Positions 59,906 to 64,000 of a stretch of DNA of 64,000 bases are shown here, one piece after another (position 1 is the stretch's first letter; each line of letters opens with the position of its first letter). The translations under genes and the position numbers were made by a program. The notes beneath the pieces are model-generated. The model was given only the letters and a program-made list of their open reading frames with translations, was not told where the DNA came from and did no database searches. Source of the stretch: Liolophura sinensis. Taxonomy: Eukaryota; Mollusca; Polyplacophora; Chitonida; Chitonidae. The DNA lies in the NCBI RefSeq assembly GCF_032854445.1, contig NC_088300.1, forward strand, positions 17,267,191 through 17,331,190. The letters are read 5' to 3'.

Positions 59906-61060
59906 GTGTGTACATCATTAGTGGTGCCCATCAGTGTGTACATCATATGTGGTGCCCATCCATGTGTACATCATATGTGTGCCCATCAGTGTGTACATCA
60001 TACATGTAAGTGGTGCCCATTATTAGTATGTACATCATAAACGAAGACCATCCGGGTGTACATCATATATGTTGCCCATCAATGTGTACATCATATGTGG
60101 TGCCCATCAATGCGTACATCATATATGTTGCCCATCAATGTGTACATCATATGTGGGGCCCATCAGTGTGCACATCATCATGAATGAAACCTGCGGAGGA
60201 TCGTAATATTTCACTTATACGACGGCGGCCAGCATTATGGTGGGAGGCAGAGCCCAGGGGAAACCCACAACCATCTGCTGGTTGCTGGCATTACATACAC
60301 TTGGTACCATCAGTGTGTACATTTTACATGTAAGTTGTGCTCAGAAGTGTGTACATTTTACATGTAAGTTGTGCTCTGAAGTGTGTACATCAGAAATAAT
60401 GACAACCAGTGTGTACATTATACATGTAAGCGGTGCCCATCAGTGTGTACATCATCCATGTAAGTGGTGCCTATATGTGTGTACATCAGAAATGATGACG
60501 ATCAGTGAGTACATTATACATGTATGCGGTGCCCATCAGTGTTTACACCATACATGTAAGTGGTACCCATCCATGTGTACATCAGAAATGATGATCATCA
60601 GTGTGTACATTATACATGTAAGCAGTGCCCATCAGTGTGTACATCATACATGTAAGTGGTGCCTATCCGTGTGCACATCAGAAACGATGATCATCAGTGA
60701 TCATGATTACACATGTAAGCAGTGCCCATCAGTGTGTACATCATACATGTAAGTGGTGCCCATCCATGTGTACATCAGAAATGATGATCATCAGTGTGTA
60801 CATTATACATGTAAGCCGTGCCCATCAGTGTGTACACCATACATGTAAGTGGTACCCATCCATGTGTACATCAGAAATGATGATCATCAGTGTGTACATT
60901 ATGCATGTAAGCAGTGCCCATCAGTGTGTACACCATACATGTAAGTGGCACCCATCCGTGTGTACATCTGAAATGATGATCATCAGTGTGTACATCAAAG
61001 TCGTGTCCACCAGAATGTATATCATCCATCAATATGAACATCAGAACTGGTGCCCAACTT
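59906..61060 (+). repeat. ~32-bp satellite array with ~96-bp higher-order unit
   Basis: Unit resembles GTGTACATCATACATGTAAG plus TGGTGCCCATCA. From about 60400 the units group in threes (about 96 bp) marked by a GAAATGATGATCATCAGTGT variant recurring near 60585, 60780 and 60876. Because 96 is a codon multiple, long Cys/His-rich frames (171 and 136 codons) stay open; I do not regard them as genes. Confidence 0.93.
60203..60290 (-). mobile_element. SINE family 1 fragment inside the satellite
   Basis: ATATTTCACTTATACGACGG, CAGCATTATGGTGGGAGG, then CCCACAACCATCTGCTGGTT. It splits the array. Confidence 0.85.
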
Positions 61061-61155
61061 CTGATAGTCCATGCCTAAAACTGGCCAAGCTACAGTTTTC
61101 TTACTAGCCAGGTGCCAGTGTGTGATAATAGTCACTCTTCACAACATAAATCTGG

Positions 61156-62522
61156 TCAGACTTTAGGAGCTCCATAAGCATCCGGCATCCTCTCTATGGA
61201 ATACCTGAAATGTGAAAAACACATTTGTCATTACCATGAGGTGATACTTCAGGTATCTATCCATCTCACATAAAGTTTGTTCAGGTAAAAGTTCATAGAT
61301 GAGTCAATCTTAAAGAAAGTTTCACAAGAGTCATGCATCATAAAGTCCAATATCCACTGACCACTAAATTATTTCAGAGATGAGTTTATGTTTATCCCCA
61401 ACATCTTGCGCAGTCGTCAGAATTACATGTTAATGGCTAAGTGTTTTTGGGCGAAGCCTGTAGTTGACTCTTAAGGGCTGTAATACAATCAAATTCACAG
61501 ACTAACCTGTGTTGTGCAATATACATGATGGGAACACCTGGTATCTTACGTATCCTTCTCTTCAAATCCTTGTCATGAGTGGCCACGATGTAACATTTGT
61601 GCTGCAAAGCATACAAAAGATTAATAGGGTGATATCAGACAAAAGACCTACATTGGAAGCTCTGTCAGAAACCTACGGATGGTCACAGGTTGCACCCGGC
61701 CTCTGCCAGTTTCCTCCCACCCAAATACTGGCCGACATCATATAAGTGAAATACTTTTGCACACAGTGTAAAAGACCAATCAAATAAATAAATAAATAAC
61801 AAAAGATGTAATGCATAAATATTACAAACCAATCAAACTGAACCAATCATTCAGATGTATACAAGTATATGTAAACAATGCATGAAGGAGCTATGAGGTG
61901 TACCATATAAATTGATAACCAAGAAATCATGCCTTCTCACAGTAATTTACAATGATTTGGTAAAGCTGTGCAGCTACAGTATACTCTGATAACCAACTGA
62001 GGACTTTGCCAAACTTGGACAGAGTTATCGCCCCTTACAAAATTTCCATTTATTGTTGACAAGTACATGTATATGTAACTTGGGTGAGCCTGAAACGGGA
62101 TACACTCTGTGCCCTACCTGAGTAACTCTCTGAACCAGGCAATCATCAGCGTAGGTGCCTTTGTGTAAACATGGCAACCTCTGAAATCGGTCATCCTTCA
62201 CAATTCTGAAAATATATCATCATAATGCATGTATATATGTATTAATATCATTCTTACATAACGTACACGCAGAGATAATTTCATAATTATATTATTTACA
62301 TTTATAAGAGCACACATAAAAATATCTCAGAATTTATGCTTAACTTTAAAATTCATATATGCAAGTGTTACTGGAAGGGCTCATCTTAGTTTAATATTCA
62401 CTATCAGTTTTTACCCATCTACATAAACTGGGCAGTTTTTTTGACTTACCTTAAAGCTACTCTGTATTTACTTCCCAGTTTTTCTAATTCAGCCATCACA
62501 CAATCTGTTATATAAGGTATAC
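61156..62522 (-). CDS. FCF1: FCF1, PIN-domain rRNA-processing protein (last four exons; 5' off window)
   Basis: Exons (minus): 62522-62450, 62205-62118, 61601-61507, 61204-61156. All junctions are GT-AG and in phase; stop TGA at 61158-61156. The translation follows the C-terminal half of FCF1/Utp24 closely: [75 protein letters not shown]. Utp24 is the nucleolar PIN endonuclease of the small-subunit processome, linked to early 18S rRNA cleavages. Three of the family's acidic active-site positions are present (Glu in MAELEKL, Asp in YADDC, Asp in ATHDKD); the first, in a DTNF motif, would be upstream. About 101 of roughly 198 residues are here. The remaining 5' exons must lie beyond 62522, separated by at least the Tc1 element. 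Convergent with the LRR gene. Confidence 0.96.
61650..61800 (+). mobile_element. SINE family 1, tail half in FCF1 intron
   Basis: AACCTACGGATGGTCACAGG, CAGTTTCCTCCCACCCAAAT, and AATAAATAAATAAATAAC. Antisense to FCF1. Confidence 0.8.
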
Positions 62523-62939
62523 CTGAATGGAACAAAAAACAATCTTATTCAACATTTGATACATTATTTAACATAGAATTCAAACAAACAGTGCAAAAAG
62601 GAGATACAGCCAGTTAACTTCTACATGTATATAAATGCTCTGACTGTTTTGAGTAACACAATTAACGGATTGTGAGTAGCATGGACTGATTATCCAGTTT
62701 CTCATATAAATCTGTTACGGTTTACACTTCCAGAAGTTCACACTCTAACAGAATTACCACGACATAACACTGGTTTATTGATGTTGGCAATATTAACTCC
62801 AAAATTATTCATTTCAAACTCATTTCAAATTCTTATCCAATTCAACTTAAGTCAACTTTAATACAGAGAATTGCACAGAAAAACGAAATGATCTACCATC
62901 ATTTATAATTAGCTCTCACATCAGACAGAAAACAATATA

Positions 62940-64000
62940 CAGTCATGGAAAAAATTATTAGACCACCCTTGCTTTCTCCCATTTCTTGTTCATTTTAAAA
63001 CCTTGCACAACTGAAGGAACATTTGTTTGGGCAAAGAAAGTGATGAAAACGGAAATAGTTCATAAGGGTTTTATTTAAGAGGTGATATCTATCAGTTCTC
63101 TATGACTTTCTTGACAATGACCAAAATCACTTAAGTTCATACATCTGTAGATGTGGCAACTGTATTCTCAAAAACATTTTGGCATTCAATTTTTTCTCCT
63201 GTCTCCTAGTCACGTAGTCACATGACTCTCATTCCACGGGAGTTAGTACTTGATTGCATGCCCATTGTTTTTGATGACTGCAGCCATGCGCCTTGGCATG
63301 CTCTCCACCAGTTTGTTACATTGCCCTGCGGTCACAGCAGCCCATTCCTGTTGCAAAAATTCGAACAAATTTGCTTTGTTTTGGGGCTTGTGGTTCTCCA
63401 TTTTGAACTTGATAATATTCCACAGGTTTTCAATTGGATTCAGATCAGGTGACTGAGCAGGCCAATTCATGGTTCGAATGTTCCGGTTCTCTATCCAGGT
63501 TTTAACTGACCTTGCCGTGTGGCAAGGGGCATTGTCTTGTTGGAAAATCCAGTCATTCGAGCCAGGAAAGAGTTTAGCAGCTGATGGAAGAAGACTGTTT
63601 TCAAGAGTCTCTCTGTATGTGACTTGGTTCATTCTCCCTTCACACAACTGCATCTGTCCTGTTCCACCCATACTGAAACAACCCCAGATCATCACTGATC
63701 CACCCCCATGCTTTACAGTAGGAGCAAGGCAGTCTGGTTTGTGGGCTTCCCCAGGCTTCCTCCTAACCAGTAAGTTGGCTGGAGTAGGCATCAACTCAAA
63801 ATTGGATTCATCACTGAAGAGAACTTTAGCATAATCATCAACAGTCCAATTCTTGTGATCCCTCGCAAAACGCAAGAGGGCCTTCCGCTGCCTCTCGTTG
63901 ATGAAGGGCTTCTTCAGTGCCCTGTGCGACTTTAGACCAGCTTCAAGAAGCCGGTTTCGAACTGTTCTTGCTGAACAAGTCACATTTGTTGACAATGCCC
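62940..64000 (-). mobile_element. Tc1-type DNA transposon, partial at window end
   Basis: Begins after a TA at 62938-62939 with terminal repeat CAGTCATGGAAAAAATTATT. The transposase is on the minus strand with stop at 63243. The other terminal repeat lies beyond the window. Inserted upstream of the visible FCF1 exons, probably in an intron. Confidence 0.93.
63243..64000 (-). CDS. Tc1 transposase, intact DD34E domain (N-terminus off window)
   Basis: About 250 residues are open to the window edge with no stop or frameshift. After a winged-helix end (SARTVRNRLLEAGLKS) comes the catalytic core: Asp in VLFSDESNFE, Asp in IFQQDNAPCHTA, and Glu in SPDLNPIENLWN, 34 residues after the second Asp. The GGGSVMIWGCFS motif typical of Tc1 is intact; in the 29-kb copy the matching Trp is a stop. 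The C-terminal LVESMPRRMAAVIKNNGHAI is family-typical. The enzyme cuts and pastes the element at TA sites. An intact core suggests a young insertion. Only the N-terminal DNA-binding part is unseen. Confidence 0.95.
   Translation of the reverse strand, partial: ALSTNVTCSARTVRNRLLEAGLKSHRALKKPFINERQRKALLRFARDHKNWTVDDYAKVLFSDESNFELMPTPANLLVRRKPGEAHKPDCLAPTVKHGGGSVMIWGCFSMGGTGQMQLCEGRMNQVTYRETLENSLLPSAAKLFPGSNDWIFQQDNAPCHTARSVKTWIENRNIRTMNWPAQSPDLNPIENLWNIIKFKMENHKPQNKANLFEFLQQEWAAVTAGQCNKLVESMPRRMAAVIKNNGHAIKY

Noticed and set aside
60237-61107. Cys/His-rich frames of 171 and 136 codons
   Set aside because: By-products of a ~96-bp repeat period; one begins inside a SINE fragment.

Overview
The window is animal nuclear DNA, most likely from a mollusc. 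Evidence: short exons with GT-AG introns, AT-rich and repeat-dense intergenic DNA, a 200-N scaffold gap, and dozens of copies of two tRNA-derived SINE families whose tails (around TTTTACGCCGTACTCAAGAA and CCTAATGACTCCTCGTCGNCAT) I associate with bivalve and gastropod genomes. I cannot settle the class or species.

0.6-34 kb: a cluster of four related, lineage-specific secreted-protein genes that match no family I recognise. Three lie on the minus strand (10.7-11.7, 21.2-24.1 and 32.4-34.06 kb), with 3' ends 10-11 kb apart. A fourth, 5'-truncated by the window edge, is on the plus strand at 0.68-0.91 kb. Each minus-strand gene has a signal-peptide exon carrying a fast-evolving low-complexity stretch (51, 201 or 458 codons), one phase-1 intron, and a short exon ending in a cysteine motif (C-x-C ... 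C ... C ... CCC). The three introns carry hallmarks of the minor (U12) spliceosome: donor GTATCCTTT or GTATCCTTG, branch site TTCCTTAAC or close variants, and a short branch-to-acceptor distance. This is the most interesting system in the window. The cysteine exon of the 32-34 kb gene appears frameshifted.

29-30.1 kb: a decayed Tc1/mariner transposase. 30.45 kb: an assembly gap flanked by the same 7 bases. 34-49 kb: no convincing gene; SINEs, tandem repeats, microsatellites and a 1.4-kb satellite with a ~507-bp higher-order repeat.

49.4-58.6 kb: an 11-exon plus-strand LRRC74-type leucine-rich-repeat gene that can be spliced in frame through to a 669-residue protein. It ends in a 27-bp coding minisatellite. 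59.9-61.07 kb: a second satellite. 61.16-62.52 kb: the last four exons of FCF1 (PIN-domain rRNA-processing nuclease) on the minus strand, convergent with LRRC74. 62.94 kb to the window end: a Tc1 element with a well-preserved DD34E transposase and a terminal repeat, lying in the upstream part of FCF1.

The LRR and FCF1 genes are conserved cellular genes. The cysteine genes look like rapidly diverging extracellular products, such as matrix, mucus or defence proteins; that role is inference only.
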